From CAYSLZ01 sp964547295 (lineage in GTDB: Bacteria > Patescibacteriota > Microgenomatia > UBA12405 > JAHJSD01): 19,047 nt of DNA. Within the stretch, counting starts at the first letter, position 1, and the number at the start of each line of letters is the position of its first letter. Location: NCBI GenBank assembly GCA_964547295.1, contig CAZJMH010000011.1:1-19047 (forward strand). The letters are read 5' to 3'. The position numbers and the translations under genes are program-made. Below the pieces are notes generated by a model, which searched no databases, was not told the DNA's origin, and worked only from the letters and a program-made list of their open reading frames with translations. This document shows positions 1-8,096 of the stretch, piece after piece.

Positions 1-1114
1 CAGCTGATGCTTCAAAAGCATGACCAACTCCATGTCTGCCGCCAGAAATATTTAACGGCTTGTCTCCGTTATACATTGTTCTTCCTTCTAAAAATGATTT
101 CCAGGCTTCTCCTTTTGGCAAATAACCAGCCACTTCTGATAAAACCAATTGAAAAATTTGCATACAATCATGAACATATAAATAATCAAGCTCTTCAGGT
201 TCAATACCAGCCATTTTGTAAGCTTCCTTAAAAGTAGTTACATCTTGCGGCATTGGGTTAACTTTTTCATCGTACCAAGGATAATTGGCTGCCGCCCAGT
301 GATAGCCGGCTATTTCAGCTGCTGGTTTTTTCTTCGGCTCGTTGGAAACTATAAAGGCCGATGCTCCATCAGCAGCATTTAAAGCACTAAATAAGCGGGT
401 TGGCCAGGCAAAAAAAGGATTTTTTTGCGATTTCCAGAATTCTTCCACACTGGAAAAGCCTGCTTCTTCGGCTGTTTCTTCTAAACTTTTTTTAACCATT
501 GCTTTTGGATTTAAAGAGGCATGTTTTCGGACAGCTCGGTTAACTTCCATCATTACTTCGTCCATTTGTTCAAATGATAAGCCGTTTTCTTTCATATAAG
601 CAATAGTTGGGAAAGCACCGTAGGCAGAAGCAATATCATAATAGTGGTGATAAGCGTAAACGTGGTCTACACCAAAATCGGTCCATTTCCACAATTGGGC
701 AGCATCAATAGGTTTTCTTTCCAAAGGGTTGACATTATCAGGGTCAGGAGCGGAAAGCGTGTATTCTCCGGCGACAACTAAAACGTTTTTTGATTTTCCT
801 GATTTAATTGCCTGATCCGCAATACCTAACCCGGTATTAGTTGTTGAACAGGCAGTATCAAAATGGTAACCACCGACATTTCGGAGTCCTAACCAATCTG
901 CTAAAACTGTGGCATGACTATAAACTTGAGAGGTATGGGAAAGCATATTACCAACATAAAAAGCGTCAATTTCCTCCGGCCCGATTTCGGCATCTTCCAT
1001 TGCCTCAAAAGCTGCATCTGCACACATTTCCTGGAAGGTTTTACCTTTTAATTCTGGCTCTTCGAGTGCGTTGCCGAATTTGGTTTGGCCAGTTCCGACT
1101 AAATAAGATTTCAT
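1..1114 (-). CDS. Thiolase / acetyl-CoA acetyltransferase family protein (archaeal/SCP2 type), C-terminus cut off
   Basis: Reading the minus strand from the ATG at 1112-1114 gives 371 codons without a stop, running off the window edge. The N-terminus (MKSYLVGTGQTKFG) and the nucleophile motif DTACSTTNTG (Cys89) are thiolase-like. Further on come YVHDC (residues 313-317) and GGRHGVGHAF (358-367), matching the HDCF and GG..xxGH catalytic blocks of SCP2/archaeal thiolases. Thiolases of this group are about 390 residues, so perhaps 20 are missing. Family knowledge: they condense or cleave acyl-CoAs, and in archaea acetoacetyl-CoA thiolase feeds HMG-CoA synthase in the mevalonate pathway. That role here is inference; the flanking gene beyond position 1 (HMG-CoA synthase or a DUF35 protein) would settle it. 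It is divergent from the ABC exporter operon. No Shine-Dalgarno is visible; a TATAGT box lies 9 nt upstream of the ATG. Confidence 0.88.
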   Translation of the reverse strand, partial: MKSYLVGTGQTKFGNALEEPELKGKTFQEMCADAAFEAMEDAEIGPEEIDAFYVGNMLSHTSQVYSHATVLADWLGLRNVGGYHFDTACSTTNTGLGIADQAIKSGKSKNVLVVAGEYTLSAPDPDNVNPLERKPIDAAQLWKWTDFGVDHVYAYHHYYDIASAYGAFPTIAYMKENGLSFEQMDEVMMEVNRAVRKHASLNPKAMVKKSLEETAEEAGFSSVEEFWKSQKNPFFAWPTRLFSALNAADGASAFIVSNEPKKKPAAEIAGYHWAAANYPWYDEKVNPMPQDVTTFKEAYKMAGIEPEELDYLYVHDCMQIFQLVLSEVAGYLPKGEAWKSFLEGRTMYNGDKPLNISGGRHGVGHAFEASA

Positions 1115-1162
1115 AAACTTTAGACTATATTTTAAGACTAGATAATATAGAATCCTTTGTCA

Positions 1163-1218
1163 AGAGTCAATTTTTTTTAGCCTGTTAAAGTGACTCTCTT
1201 TTTGGTAAACTTAACTTT
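1163..1218 (+). promoter_or_regulatory. Promoter of the ABC export operon with an inverted repeat over the -35 region
   Basis: A -10-like TAAACT (1206-1211) lies 7 nt before the ATG at 1219, and no Shine-Dalgarno is present, so the transcript may be leaderless. The -35 match is weak (around 1184-1189). A perfect 7-bp inverted repeat, AGAGTCA (1163-1169) and TGACTCT (1191-1197), brackets the -35 region. It could be an operator, or a weak hairpin followed by a T-run. The regulator is unknown. Confidence 0.4.
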
Positions 1219-2052
1219 ATGAAAAAGTATAAATTAATCATTGCTGTTATGTTAGTGGTTCTGGTCGGTATGCCGGTGGCGGCAGTTTTTAGTTTGAAAA
1301 AAAGTCAGCCGGAAATAGTCGGCCAGGTGGAATCAGCAGAAGAAGAAATTCGACCGGTTATTTTGGCCGGAACGGTTCAGGCTGAAGACCAAGTTGAACT
1401 TCGGTTTCAAACATCAGGCCGATTAGCCTGGGTGGGGGTGGAAAAGGGTGATTGGGTTAAAAAAGGTCAGGCGATTGCCAGTTTGGATAGAGAGGAACTA
1501 AAAAAACGATTTCAAAAGGAAATGAATGATTATTTAAAAGAACGCTGGGATTTTGAACAAACGCATGACAATTATCAAAATGAAAAAGACCGTTTTTTAA
1601 TCACTGACGAAATTAAACGGATATTGGAGAAAGCCCAGTTTGATTTAAATAATGCTGTTTTAGATGCCGAAATTAGCAGTTTAGCAGTAAAATATGCAAC
1701 TTTAACTACTCCCATTGACGGAATTGTCATCGATTTGGACCAGCCTTTTTCCGGCGTTAACATTACTCCAGCTGGAGCAAAATTTATTATTGCCGATCCG
1801 GGCTCAGTTTATTTTAGGGCTGAAGCTGACGAAGAAGAAGTAGTCAAGATAAAACCGGGAATGAAAGGGACAGTTCTGCTTGATGCCTATCCTGATGACC
1901 AGTTTGAGTCTGAAGTTGTTTCAGTTGATTTTGCTCCTTTGTCCGGGACTAGGACAACCAGTTACGGAGTTAAGTTGGTTTTGCCTGAAAACGAAAATCT
2001 TCGCTTCCGGATGGAAATGGGCGGAGAAGTTCAGTTTGACCTCAATGATTAA
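1219..2052 (+). CDS. Membrane fusion/adaptor protein of a MacAB/YknXYZ-type ABC exporter (HlyD/MacA family)
   Basis: 277 residues. An N-terminal membrane anchor (residues 5-27) is followed by the first half of a barrel/lipoyl region (about 50-90, with SGRLAWVGVEKGDWVKKGQ), a charged coiled-coil hairpin (about 92-150), the returning lipoyl strand YATLTTPIDGIVIDLD (from about 159) and a C-terminal beta-barrel. This order is that of periplasmic adaptor proteins; the hairpin is short, as in single-membrane bacteria. In such bacteria the adaptor (YknX-like) sits outside the membrane and works with a separate ATPase and a MacB permease, which are exactly the next two genes. The stop overlaps the next start by 8 nt (ATGATTAA), implying translational coupling. 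The exported substrate cannot be told; peptides, lipids and antibiotics are known for the family. Confidence 0.88.
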   Translation: MKKYKLIIAVMLVVLVGMPVAAVFSLKKSQPEIVGQVESAEEEIRPVILAGTVQAEDQVELRFQTSGRLAWVGVEKGDWVKKGQAIASLDREELKKRFQKEMNDYLKERWDFEQTHDNYQNEKDRFLITDEIKRILEKAQFDLNNAVLDAEISSLAVKYATLTTPIDGIVIDLDQPFSGVNITPAGAKFIIADPGSVYFRAEADEEEVVKIKPGMKGTVLLDAYPDDQFESEVVSVDFAPLSGTRTTSYGVKLVLPENENLRFRMEMGGEVQFDLND

Positions 2053-2728
2053 GTTAAAATCAGTCAGCAAGCGCTACCATATGGGAGACAGTGTTGTCGT
2101 TCATGCCCTTGATAAAGTAGACTTACATATTAAAAAAGGTGAGTTCAGCGGCATAGTCGGTTCGTCTGGTTCGGGCAAGTCGACTCTGCTTCATATCATC
2201 GGCGGTTTAGATCGGCCGGATGGCGGTGAGGTTATATGGGAAGGCCAGAATATTTTCAACTTAAATGACCGTCAACTGGCTGATTTTCGTAACCGAAAAA
2301 TTGGTTTTGTTTTTCAGCAGTTCCACCTTCTGCCCAAGACAAGTGTTTTGGAAAATACCTTATTGCCGACAATGTATAGTCAGTGTCGCGATGAAGACTG
2401 CCGACAGCGGGCGGTAGAAATATTAAAAAGACTTGGTATGTCCAATCGGCTGAACCATTATCCAAATGAATTGTCCGGCGGTCAGCAGCAGCGGGTAGCA
2501 ATAGCCCGGGCGTTAATCAACCAGCCGGAAGTTATTTTTGCAGATGAGCCGACCGGCAACCTTGATTCCAAGTCCGGTTTGAATATTGTTAAGGTGTTGA
2601 AACAACTTAATCGTGACGAAAAAATTACCGTTGTTATTGTTACCCACGATTTGGATCTGGCCGCTGAAACCCGGAGAATTATTAAAATGAAAGACGGAAA
2701 AATTATTTCTGATAAGAAAAATGTCTGA
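2045..2728 (+). CDS. ABC transporter ATPase, LolD/MacB/YknY type
   Basis: 227 residues from the ATG at 2045. An in-frame reading from further upstream exists but lies inside the adaptor gene; starting at MIKLKSVSKRYHMG gives the normal family N-terminus. All nucleotide-binding motifs are intact: Walker A GSSGSGKST (39-47), Q-loop Gln91, signature LSGGQQQR (143-150), Walker B VIFADE (163-168) and switch His201 (THD). DEPTGNLD is typical of the LolD/MacB lipoprotein and macrolide exporter group. It energises the permease encoded next, which starts inside the end of this gene (8-nt overlap ATGTCTGA at 2721-2728). The same overlap length joins it to the upstream adaptor, so the three genes form one coupled operon. 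Confidence 0.95.
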   Translation: MIKLKSVSKRYHMGDSVVVHALDKVDLHIKKGEFSGIVGSSGSGKSTLLHIIGGLDRPDGGEVIWEGQNIFNLNDRQLADFRNRKIGFVFQQFHLLPKTSVLENTLLPTMYSQCRDEDCRQRAVEILKRLGMSNRLNHYPNELSGGQQQRVAIARALINQPEVIFADEPTGNLDSKSGLNIVKVLKQLNRDEKITVVIVTHDLDLAAETRRIIKMKDGKIISDKKNV

Positions 2729-3938
2729 ATACAGCCAATTGATTTCTGTTAAAAACTGGAAGTATATTTTTAAAACTCTGCTTAAAAACAAAGTCCGGTC
2801 TTTGCTGACCGCTTTAGGAATTATTATTGGTGTTTGGGCGGTTATTGTTTTAATTTCAATTGGTAACGGCCTTAAGGTTTATGTCACCGAACAGTTTGAA
2901 AGTTTGGGCGCTAATTCGATTTACGTCATTCCGGGTAATTTTCAGCAAATGGATCAGAGCGGCGGTTTTAGGCCAATGGTATCGCTTAGTTTTACCGAAG
3001 ATGATGTTAGTGATTTGGAAAAAGTTGATGGTGTTGCTGCTGTTTCTCCAGTAATGACAACAACAATAAAAGCGGCTACCAGGACTAAAGACACTTACAC
3101 GGAATTAATTGGCAGTAATTTGGCAATCAAAGAAACTTATAACTTGGAAATTGACACCGGCCGGTTTTTTAACTCTGCCGAGGAGCGCCGAGGCAGACGG
3201 GTAGCTGTTATTGGTTCAGCAGTAAAGGAGGAGCTTTTTGGTGAGAAACAACCAGTAGGTGAAAATATCCGTATTGATAACCAAGTATTTGAAGTTATTG
3301 GCAGTTTAAAACAAAAAGGCAGCGGCGGCGGTTTTGGCAGGGATGTTAATGACGCGGTTTATACCCCTTATACCGCTGTATGGCGGTTGACCGAGGGCCG
3401 AGACTTTAATTCTATTATTGTTAGTGCTGAAACTAAAGATATCATTGACCAGGTAAAAGAGGAGGCAACTTCAGTTCTTCTAGAAAGTTACGATAAGGAC
3501 GATTTTTCGGTTGTTGACCAATCCGAACTTTTGGGCGCTATCAATGATATTTTAAATATTTTTACGATTGGTTTGGCCGGTATTGCCGCTGTTTCTTTAA
3601 TTGTTGGCGGCGTGGGAATAATGAATGTAATGTTTGTTTCTGTTAATGAGCGGACCAAAGAAGTTGGTTTGCGAAAAGCAGTCGGGGCAACCAACCGTGA
3701 TATTTTAATCCAATTCTTGTCGGAATCAGTCGCTCTCAGCTTAATCGGTGGCCTCATCGGTTTTTTGTTAGCAGTTGGCACGGCGTTAATTATTGACCGT
3801 TTTTTTCCGGCGGCGATTGCTACCTGGTCGATATTTTTGGCTTTGGGAGTATCGACCGTGGTTGGTGTTATTTTCGGTATTACTCCGTCCAGCCGAGCGG
3901 CAAAACTTTCTCCGGTGGAAGCCTTAAGGCATGAGTAG
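2721..3938 (+). CDS. MacB/YknZ-type ABC transporter permease (MacB_PCD + FtsX domains)
   Basis: 405 residues. A cytoplasmic start is followed by TM1 (about 28-50), a large extracytoplasmic MacB-type domain (about 50-275), then three C-terminal helices forming the FtsX domain. The conserved cytoplasmic stretch NERTKEVGLRKAVGA (about 310-324) between TM2 and TM3 is a hallmark of MacB/LolC-type permeases. Length and topology match YknZ-type proteins, which lack the fused ATPase of E. coli MacB; here the ATPase is the preceding gene. It should form a dimer that works as a mechanotransmission exporter with the adaptor. It is the last gene of the operon, followed by 50 nt and the promoter of the GerMN gene. 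No terminator hairpin is evident. Confidence 0.93.
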   Translation: MSEYSQLISVKNWKYIFKTLLKNKVRSLLTALGIIIGVWAVIVLISIGNGLKVYVTEQFESLGANSIYVIPGNFQQMDQSGGFRPMVSLSFTEDDVSDLEKVDGVAAVSPVMTTTIKAATRTKDTYTELIGSNLAIKETYNLEIDTGRFFNSAEERRGRRVAVIGSAVKEELFGEKQPVGENIRIDNQVFEVIGSLKQKGSGGGFGRDVNDAVYTPYTAVWRLTEGRDFNSIIVSAETKDIIDQVKEEATSVLLESYDKDDFSVVDQSELLGAINDILNIFTIGLAGIAAVSLIVGGVGIMNVMFVSVNERTKEVGLRKAVGATNRDILIQFLSESVALSLIGGLIGFLLAVGTALIIDRFFPAAIATWSIFLALGVSTVVGVIFGITPSSRAAKLSPVEALRHE

Positions 3939-3954
3939 GTTTATTTTTAAGCTT

Positions 3955-3988
3955 TTGATTTTAAATATATTTTTGTTAGAATACTGTT
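3955..3988 (+). promoter_or_regulatory. Leaderless promoter of the GerMN-domain gene
   Basis: TTGATT (3955-3960), a 16-nt spacer and TAGAAT (3977-3982) preceded by TGT (an extended -10). Only 6 nt separate the -10 from the ATG at 3989, so the predicted transcript starts at or next to the start codon. No Shine-Dalgarno is present. Confidence 0.6.
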
Positions 3989-4795
3989 ATGGATAAGAAG
4001 CTTGTTTTTTGGATTTTAGCCGGTTTAATAGTTTTAATTGGCGGCCTCTTATTGATAAAAATGGAAAAAGAGCCAGCTGTTATTCAGCCGGATAAAATGG
4101 ATGAAGCAAGTCAAGTAGCTGAAGAATGGGTGAGAAACAGTTCTCCAACTTATACTTTTGACGGAACAGATTTGAATTTAGTTTCAGAAAAAGAGTTGGT
4201 TAGTGGGGGAAGATATCAATTTATTTTTTCGTTTGTTTCTTCGGCAGCCGGATATGGTGATCGGTCTGGCCAAATGGCGGCTCAGGTTATTACTCCACAC
4301 ACAATTAAGATTGTCGTTGAAAATGACAAGGTAGTTAGTGCGGTTACTGATCAGGTTTTTGATGAAATAGAAGGAGAAATGGTTGATGAAGATATAACTG
4401 AAGACGAATTAGCTTTGGAAACACTGGCCATTGAAGTTTATTTTGTTCAAGTTGTTGACGGCCAGGAAAAGGTGGTTCCAGTTGAAAGAGAAATACCCTA
4501 TACAGTTGCCACTGCCAGGGCAGCAATTGAAGAGCTTTTAAAAGGTCCTCTTCCAGAGGAGAAAGAGGCGGGTTTAACAACAGCAATAAATGAAAATACT
4601 CAGCTTCAAAGTATAGAAATTGAAGACGGTGTTGCCCAGGTTGATTTTAATCAGCGATTGGATGAGGGTGTTGCTGGATCGGCCCGAGTGACGATGATAA
4701 AAGGCCAAATTGAAAAAACTTTGCTTCAGTTTGAAACAGTCGATGAGGTAATTATTTCTGTTGACGGTGAAGTAGAAGAGATTTTACAGCCTTGA
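3989..4795 (+). CDS. Membrane-anchored GerMN-domain surface protein
   Basis: 268 residues. One N-terminal membrane segment (about 5-24) is followed by an extracytoplasmic region. The C-terminal part (about 145-265) shows the GerMN pattern: EVYFVQVVDGQEKVVPVER, then an ARAAIEELLKGPLPEEK helix, SIEIEDGVAQVDFNQ, and VDEVIISVDGE at the end. GerMN domains occur in spore germination protein GerM and in many cell-surface lipoproteins of non-sporulating bacteria; the molecular role is poorly defined, probably cell-envelope related. The middle (about 35-120) is not recognised. There is no lipobox Cys, so the anchor is the helix. It converges on the antiporter gene with only 4 nt between the stops. A Gmad2-type protein, the usual partner domain of GerMN, is encoded separately at 11806. 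Confidence 0.8.
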   Translation: MDKKLVFWILAGLIVLIGGLLLIKMEKEPAVIQPDKMDEASQVAEEWVRNSSPTYTFDGTDLNLVSEKELVSGGRYQFIFSFVSSAAGYGDRSGQMAAQVITPHTIKIVVENDKVVSAVTDQVFDEIEGEMVDEDITEDELALETLAIEVYFVQVVDGQEKVVPVEREIPYTVATARAAIEELLKGPLPEEKEAGLTTAINENTQLQSIEIEDGVAQVDFNQRLDEGVAGSARVTMIKGQIEKTLLQFETVDEVIISVDGEVEEILQP

Positions 4796-4799
4796 TTTT

Positions 4800-5747
4800 T
4801 TAAACTATTTCAATAATAACTAAAAGTAGATAACTAGAAAGCAAAACTGCTCCTTCCCAACGCTCCAAAGTTTCTTTTGTTCTGACGAAAAAATAGAAAA
4901 GGAAAAAAATAATTAAGAAGAACATTGTTGTTGTAAAAAATATCCTGGGTTGGTTTAAACTAAACGGGTCGAAAATTGCGTTGATAGCGATAGCCAATGA
5001 AGAGTTAAAAGCAACTGAACCAAGAACGTTTCCCATAGCAATTTCAGCAGTTTTTTCCTGAGCGGATTTTATGCTTATTGCCAGCTCAGGCAATGAACTG
5101 CCTAATCCGGTTAAAAAAATACCGATTATTATTGGTGGGATTTTAAAGGTTTCAGCAATAATAATCCCCTGATTAACTAATAGATTTGATAAAAGCAATA
5201 TTCCCCCTAGGCATAGAAATAATTGCAAAATTGGTAAAAAAAGCTTTTTAAAATCAAGTTTTATTTTCTTTTCAGCTTCTAACTTGGTTTCTGGATAGTT
5301 TTTTTCTCCAGTCAAAGAGACAAGTTTCCAAATTAGAAAAATAAGCCCTAAAATAATGCCGTCAAAGATGTCAAGTTGACCGTCAATAATTAAAATTAAA
5401 GGAGCAGCAGCAACTAAAAGGGTGTAATATACATTTCTGTTCAATACTCTTTTGCAAATTTTCATTGAGCCGCCAATTAAGGCGCCACCGCCGATAACAA
5501 TTGAAAGATTAGCAATATTACTTCCTAAAACGTTGCCGAGTGAAAGAGACGACCGGTGATAAAGAGCTGATTGAATAGCAATTGTTAATTCTGGCAGTGA
5601 AGTCCCGAAAGCAAGTAGAGAATTGGCAATAGAGAAATCGTTTAATCCAGTTTCCTGGGCTATTTGGTTTACTGCTTTTAAAAGAAAGTCAGTTGTTAGA
5701 GCAAGTAAAATTGAAAAAAGAATGATTAATAGAATGTTGATAAGCAT
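4800..5747 (-). CDS. Na+/Ca2+ exchanger (CaCA) family cation antiporter, YrbG-like
   Basis: 315 residues, about ten hydrophobic segments in two homologous halves. Each half carries the alpha-repeat of the CaCA family: GTSLPELTIAIQSA with GNVLGSNIANL in the first, GLGSSLPELAISIKSA with GNVLGSVAFNS in the second. The acidic Glu of each SLPEL motif is the conserved ion-binding residue. A long hydrophilic loop around residues 150-170 separates the halves. Expected role: exchange of Ca2+ (or K+) for Na+ or H+ across the cytoplasmic membrane; ion specificity cannot be read from the sequence. It is a single gene on the minus strand, divergent from the glycosyltransferase. The start ATG at 5745-5747 has no Shine-Dalgarno and only a poor -10 match upstream. 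Confidence 0.93.
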   Translation of the reverse strand: MLINILLIILFSILLALTTDFLLKAVNQIAQETGLNDFSIANSLLAFGTSLPELTIAIQSALYHRSSLSLGNVLGSNIANLSIVIGGGALIGGSMKICKRVLNRNVYYTLLVAAAPLILIIDGQLDIFDGIILGLIFLIWKLVSLTGEKNYPETKLEAEKKIKLDFKKLFLPILQLFLCLGGILLLSNLLVNQGIIIAETFKIPPIIIGIFLTGLGSSLPELAISIKSAQEKTAEIAMGNVLGSVAFNSSLAIAINAIFDPFSLNQPRIFFTTTMFFLIIFFLFYFFVRTKETLERWEGAVLLSSYLLLVIIEIV

Positions 5748-5828
5748 TACACTTTGTTATTTTAATTTTTTTTTGTTTTTTCTGCAAATGAAAATTTAAG
5801 TGCGCCATCGCATATTTAATTTTTTATG

Positions 5829-5840
5829 TATAATTTAGTA
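5829..5840 (+). promoter_or_regulatory. -10 box ahead of the leader ORF and glycosyltransferase
   Basis: TATAAT at 5829-5834, directly preceded by TG, and exactly 6 nt before the ATG at 5841. No convincing -35 is seen. The spacing equals that of the other leaderless genes here, so transcription probably begins at or near 5841. Confidence 0.55.
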
Positions 5841-5888
5841 ATGAAAATTGAATATGTTAAAAATAATGACTGGCGGAGGGATGATTAA
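5841..5888 (+). CDS. Putative 15-residue leader peptide overlapping the glycosyltransferase start
   Basis: An ATG placed 6 nt after a perfect TATAAT opens a 15-codon frame, MKIEYVKNNDWRRDD, ending at TAA 5886-5888. The stop overlaps the glycosyltransferase ATG at 5881 in the arrangement ATGATTAA, the same 8-nt overlap seen at 2045, 2721 and 10727. The GGAGG that would serve the downstream gene (5875-5879) is inside this ORF and only 1 nt from the downstream ATG, too close for ordinary initiation. Translation of the leader followed by reinitiation is therefore plausible. This is inference from architecture; there is no homology evidence. Confidence 0.4.
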   Translation: MKIEYVKNNDWRRDD

Positions 5889-7383
5889 AAAGAAGTCTTT
5901 TTTTATACTTTTTTGGCCGCTTTTAATTTTTATTCTTCTTCGACTGCCTTCTGTTTCCGAAAGTTATTGGTATGGAGACGAGGGCATTTATGCTGCGGTT
6001 AGCAGCCAAATGGTCCAAGGCAAAAATCTATATCAACAAATTTGGGACCATAAGCCGCCGCTAATTTTTTGGATTTTTTCAGTTGCCGGCGTTTTTGGCT
6101 GGTCGATTGGCTTAGTTTTATTAAAAGTTTTAAGTATTATTTTAGGAATATTAACAATTATCTTAATTAATAATATACTTAAAAAGGAAGTAGATAATTT
6201 ACCGAGGTTTATTTCACTACTTTTATTCTCCTTCTTTTTAGGGTCAACAATATTAGAAGGAAATGTGGTCAATGCCGAGATTATATTTATATTTTTTAAT
6301 CTCCTTGGTTTTTTTCTACTCTTCAATAAAAAACACTTTGGTTTAATCGGCTTTTTGGCTTATTTATCACTGATGACTAAAATTCCTGGAGCAGTTGAAT
6401 TTGGGCTGTTTGCTACTGTTTTTATGGTAGTTTACTTGAAAGAAGAAGGTCTAAATTTTGTAATTGAAAAATTTGGCCGCTTGGCAGCTGGTTTTTTTCT
6501 CCCCTTGTTAATAACATTGGGCTATTTTTATTTTCAGGGAACATTAACTGACTTTATTTATGCCAATATTACTTTTAATGTCAATTATTCATTAGCTGTA
6601 GATAAGGCCCTTTTAATTTTCGGAGCTGGAATTTCGAATACTTTGATTAAAATATTTAGCTTAGTTTCAATTTTAATTTTCACTCTGTTTGTTTATTTTA
6701 AGAGCTATCTTTCCGGCTCTAGTTTTTTGGCAATTAATTTTTTTAACGCCCAAATTTTTGCCAGTTTATTGTCGGGAAAGAATTACGGCCACTATTTTAT
6801 TCAAGTTTTGCCGGGATCAGTTTTATTAATTGGTTTAATTATTCAAAAAATAAAAAAATTTTTTGTTCAACAAAAGCTTGATTTTAGCCAATTAAAATAT
6901 GCTTTTATTGTTCTAGTTTTATTTTTGCCGACATTTATTCTTTTCATAAATGTTGGTAAAGCTGCTTATTACGCTCCGCTTGATAAGTATTATTTATCCT
7001 TTTTCAATGGCTACATTCTTGACGATGAAGAAGCAAAAACCGGCTTTTGGTGGCGGAGTGGTCAAGATATTGAGAAGACAAAAGAATTTGCTGGTTATCT
7101 TGATAATTATTATCTTGAATATGACCAGGCTTATATTTATACCGATAAACCTTGGTTAACGGCGCTGACTGACAGAAGTCTAACCAATAAATATGTTGTT
7201 TGGTTTCATTTATCATATCGAGAAGAGCATTTAGTTGAAGAAATGGAAAATATTACTAGGGCAGATTTGGTTGTTATTGATAATGATATTGATCTTTTGG
7301 AGTTAATTTCAGAAGAATTAAAAACTAACTTTACAAAAATCGACGGCTACAATAATTTTGATATCTATCAGCAATCTAATTAG
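5881..7383 (+). CDS. Polytopic GT-C glycosyltransferase (ArnT/PMT, GT39/GT83-like)
   Basis: About 500 residues from the ATG at 5881 (MIKKKSFFILFWPLL). The first extracytoplasmic loop has SYWYGDEGIYAAVS, whose Asp-Glu pair corresponds to the catalytic/metal acidic motif of ArnT/PMT enzymes, followed by QIWDHKPPLIFW, typical of the same family. About ten further hydrophobic segments follow, then a soluble C-terminal domain of about 140 residues. Family role: transfer of a sugar from a polyprenyl-phosphate carrier to a lipid or protein acceptor outside the membrane; donor and acceptor are unknown. Initiation at TTG 5848 or ATG 5854 is possible, but 5881 puts the positive residues directly before the first helix and forms an 8-nt overlap with a leader ORF. 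The SurA-like gene follows with its own promoter. Confidence 0.85.
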   Translation: MIKKKSFFILFWPLLIFILLRLPSVSESYWYGDEGIYAAVSSQMVQGKNLYQQIWDHKPPLIFWIFSVAGVFGWSIGLVLLKVLSIILGILTIILINNILKKEVDNLPRFISLLLFSFFLGSTILEGNVVNAEIIFIFFNLLGFFLLFNKKHFGLIGFLAYLSLMTKIPGAVEFGLFATVFMVVYLKEEGLNFVIEKFGRLAAGFFLPLLITLGYFYFQGTLTDFIYANITFNVNYSLAVDKALLIFGAGISNTLIKIFSLVSILIFTLFVYFKSYLSGSSFLAINFFNAQIFASLLSGKNYGHYFIQVLPGSVLLIGLIIQKIKKFFVQQKLDFSQLKYAFIVLVLFLPTFILFINVGKAAYYAPLDKYYLSFFNGYILDDEEAKTGFWWRSGQDIEKTKEFAGYLDNYYLEYDQAYIYTDKPWLTALTDRSLTNKYVVWFHLSYREEHLVEEMENITRADLVVIDNDIDLLELISEELKTNFTKIDGYNNFDIYQQSN

Positions 7384-7389
7384 CTTTTT

Positions 7390-7423
7390 TTGCGCTTTTG
7401 TTTTTTTCTGCTACAATTATCAA
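7390..7423 (+). promoter_or_regulatory. Leaderless promoter of the SurA-N gene
   Basis: TTGCGC (7390-7395), a 16-nt spacer, then TACAAT (7412-7417) preceded by TGC (an extended -10), with 6 nt to the ATG at 7424. No Shine-Dalgarno. The -35 spacing is the same as in the promoter at 3955. Confidence 0.6.
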
Positions 7424-8083
7424 ATGAAATTAGGAAAAACTAAAAAGATTATTATCGGGGTTTTGGCAGCAGTTGTTTTATTAATCGGAGGCTGGTTCGC
7501 CTTTTTTAGAAACCAAGCGGAGAAAAGCTCTTTAGTGAAGGGTGAGGTTGTTGCCAAGGTAAACGGAGAAAAAATAACTTCAGATGAAGTTACTTCAGTT
7601 CAGGAAATGTTCAACCAGCAAGGACAACAAATATCAGATGAAGAAGCTCTTGATCAAATAATCAATCAAAAATTGATTGTTCAGAAGGCTAAAAAAGAGG
7701 GTTATACGGTTTCAGCCGAAGAGGCTGAAAAAGTAATAGAAGAGCAGTTGGCAATGCAGGAGATGAACCTGGATGAATTTAAGGATAAAATTGCAGACCA
7801 AGGTCTTTCTTATGAAGAGCAATTAGAGTATATGAAAGAAGAACTAGCCATTCAAAACTATCTTGAAAATGAGATTGGAGAAGAAGTGTTAGAGGTAAGT
7901 GACGAAGAAACAGATGAGTTTTACCAAAGATATCAAGAAGAACAGCCTGAAGATGAAGAAATGCCATCTTTTGAAGAGCTAGAACCACAGATAATTGCTC
8001 TTTTGCAGCAGCAAAAGCAGCAGGAAGCAATAAATGGCTTAATTGAAGAGCTTCGGCAAACTGCTCAAATCGACTATTTATAA
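7424..8083 (+). CDS. Membrane-anchored SurA N-terminal-domain chaperone (no PPIase domain)
   Basis: 219 residues from the ATG at 7424; the frame opens earlier (7358), but that part lies within the preceding gene and upstream of the promoter. The N-terminus is KTKK followed by a membrane helix (about 8-28). Then VVAKVNGEKITSDEV starts a SurA/PrsA/PpiD-type N-terminal chaperone domain with DEEALDQIINQKLIVQKAKKEGYTV, and a long helical, Glu/Gln-rich tail to the end. A parvulin PPIase domain, which would need about 90 more residues, is absent, so it probably acts as a holding chaperone for secreted proteins on the outer face of the membrane. The next gene begins 25 nt downstream behind its own -10 box. 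Confidence 0.82.
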   Translation: MKLGKTKKIIIGVLAAVVLLIGGWFAFFRNQAEKSSLVKGEVVAKVNGEKITSDEVTSVQEMFNQQGQQISDEEALDQIINQKLIVQKAKKEGYTVSAEEAEKVIEEQLAMQEMNLDEFKDKIADQGLSYEEQLEYMKEELAIQNYLENEIGEEVLEVSDEETDEFYQRYQEEQPEDEEMPSFEELEPQIIALLQQQKQQEAINGLIEELRQTAQIDYL

Positions 8084-8096
8084 GCCAAGAAGATGG

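Noticed and set aside
7..1116. Plus-strand ORFs in the first 1.1 kb (7-231, 342-599, 841-1116)
   Set aside because: They are antisense to the uninterrupted thiolase frame and encode no recognisable domain.
1880..2044. N-terminal extension of the ABC ATPase
   Set aside because: It lies entirely within the adaptor gene in another frame, and the ATPase family N-terminus begins exactly at the ATG at 2045.
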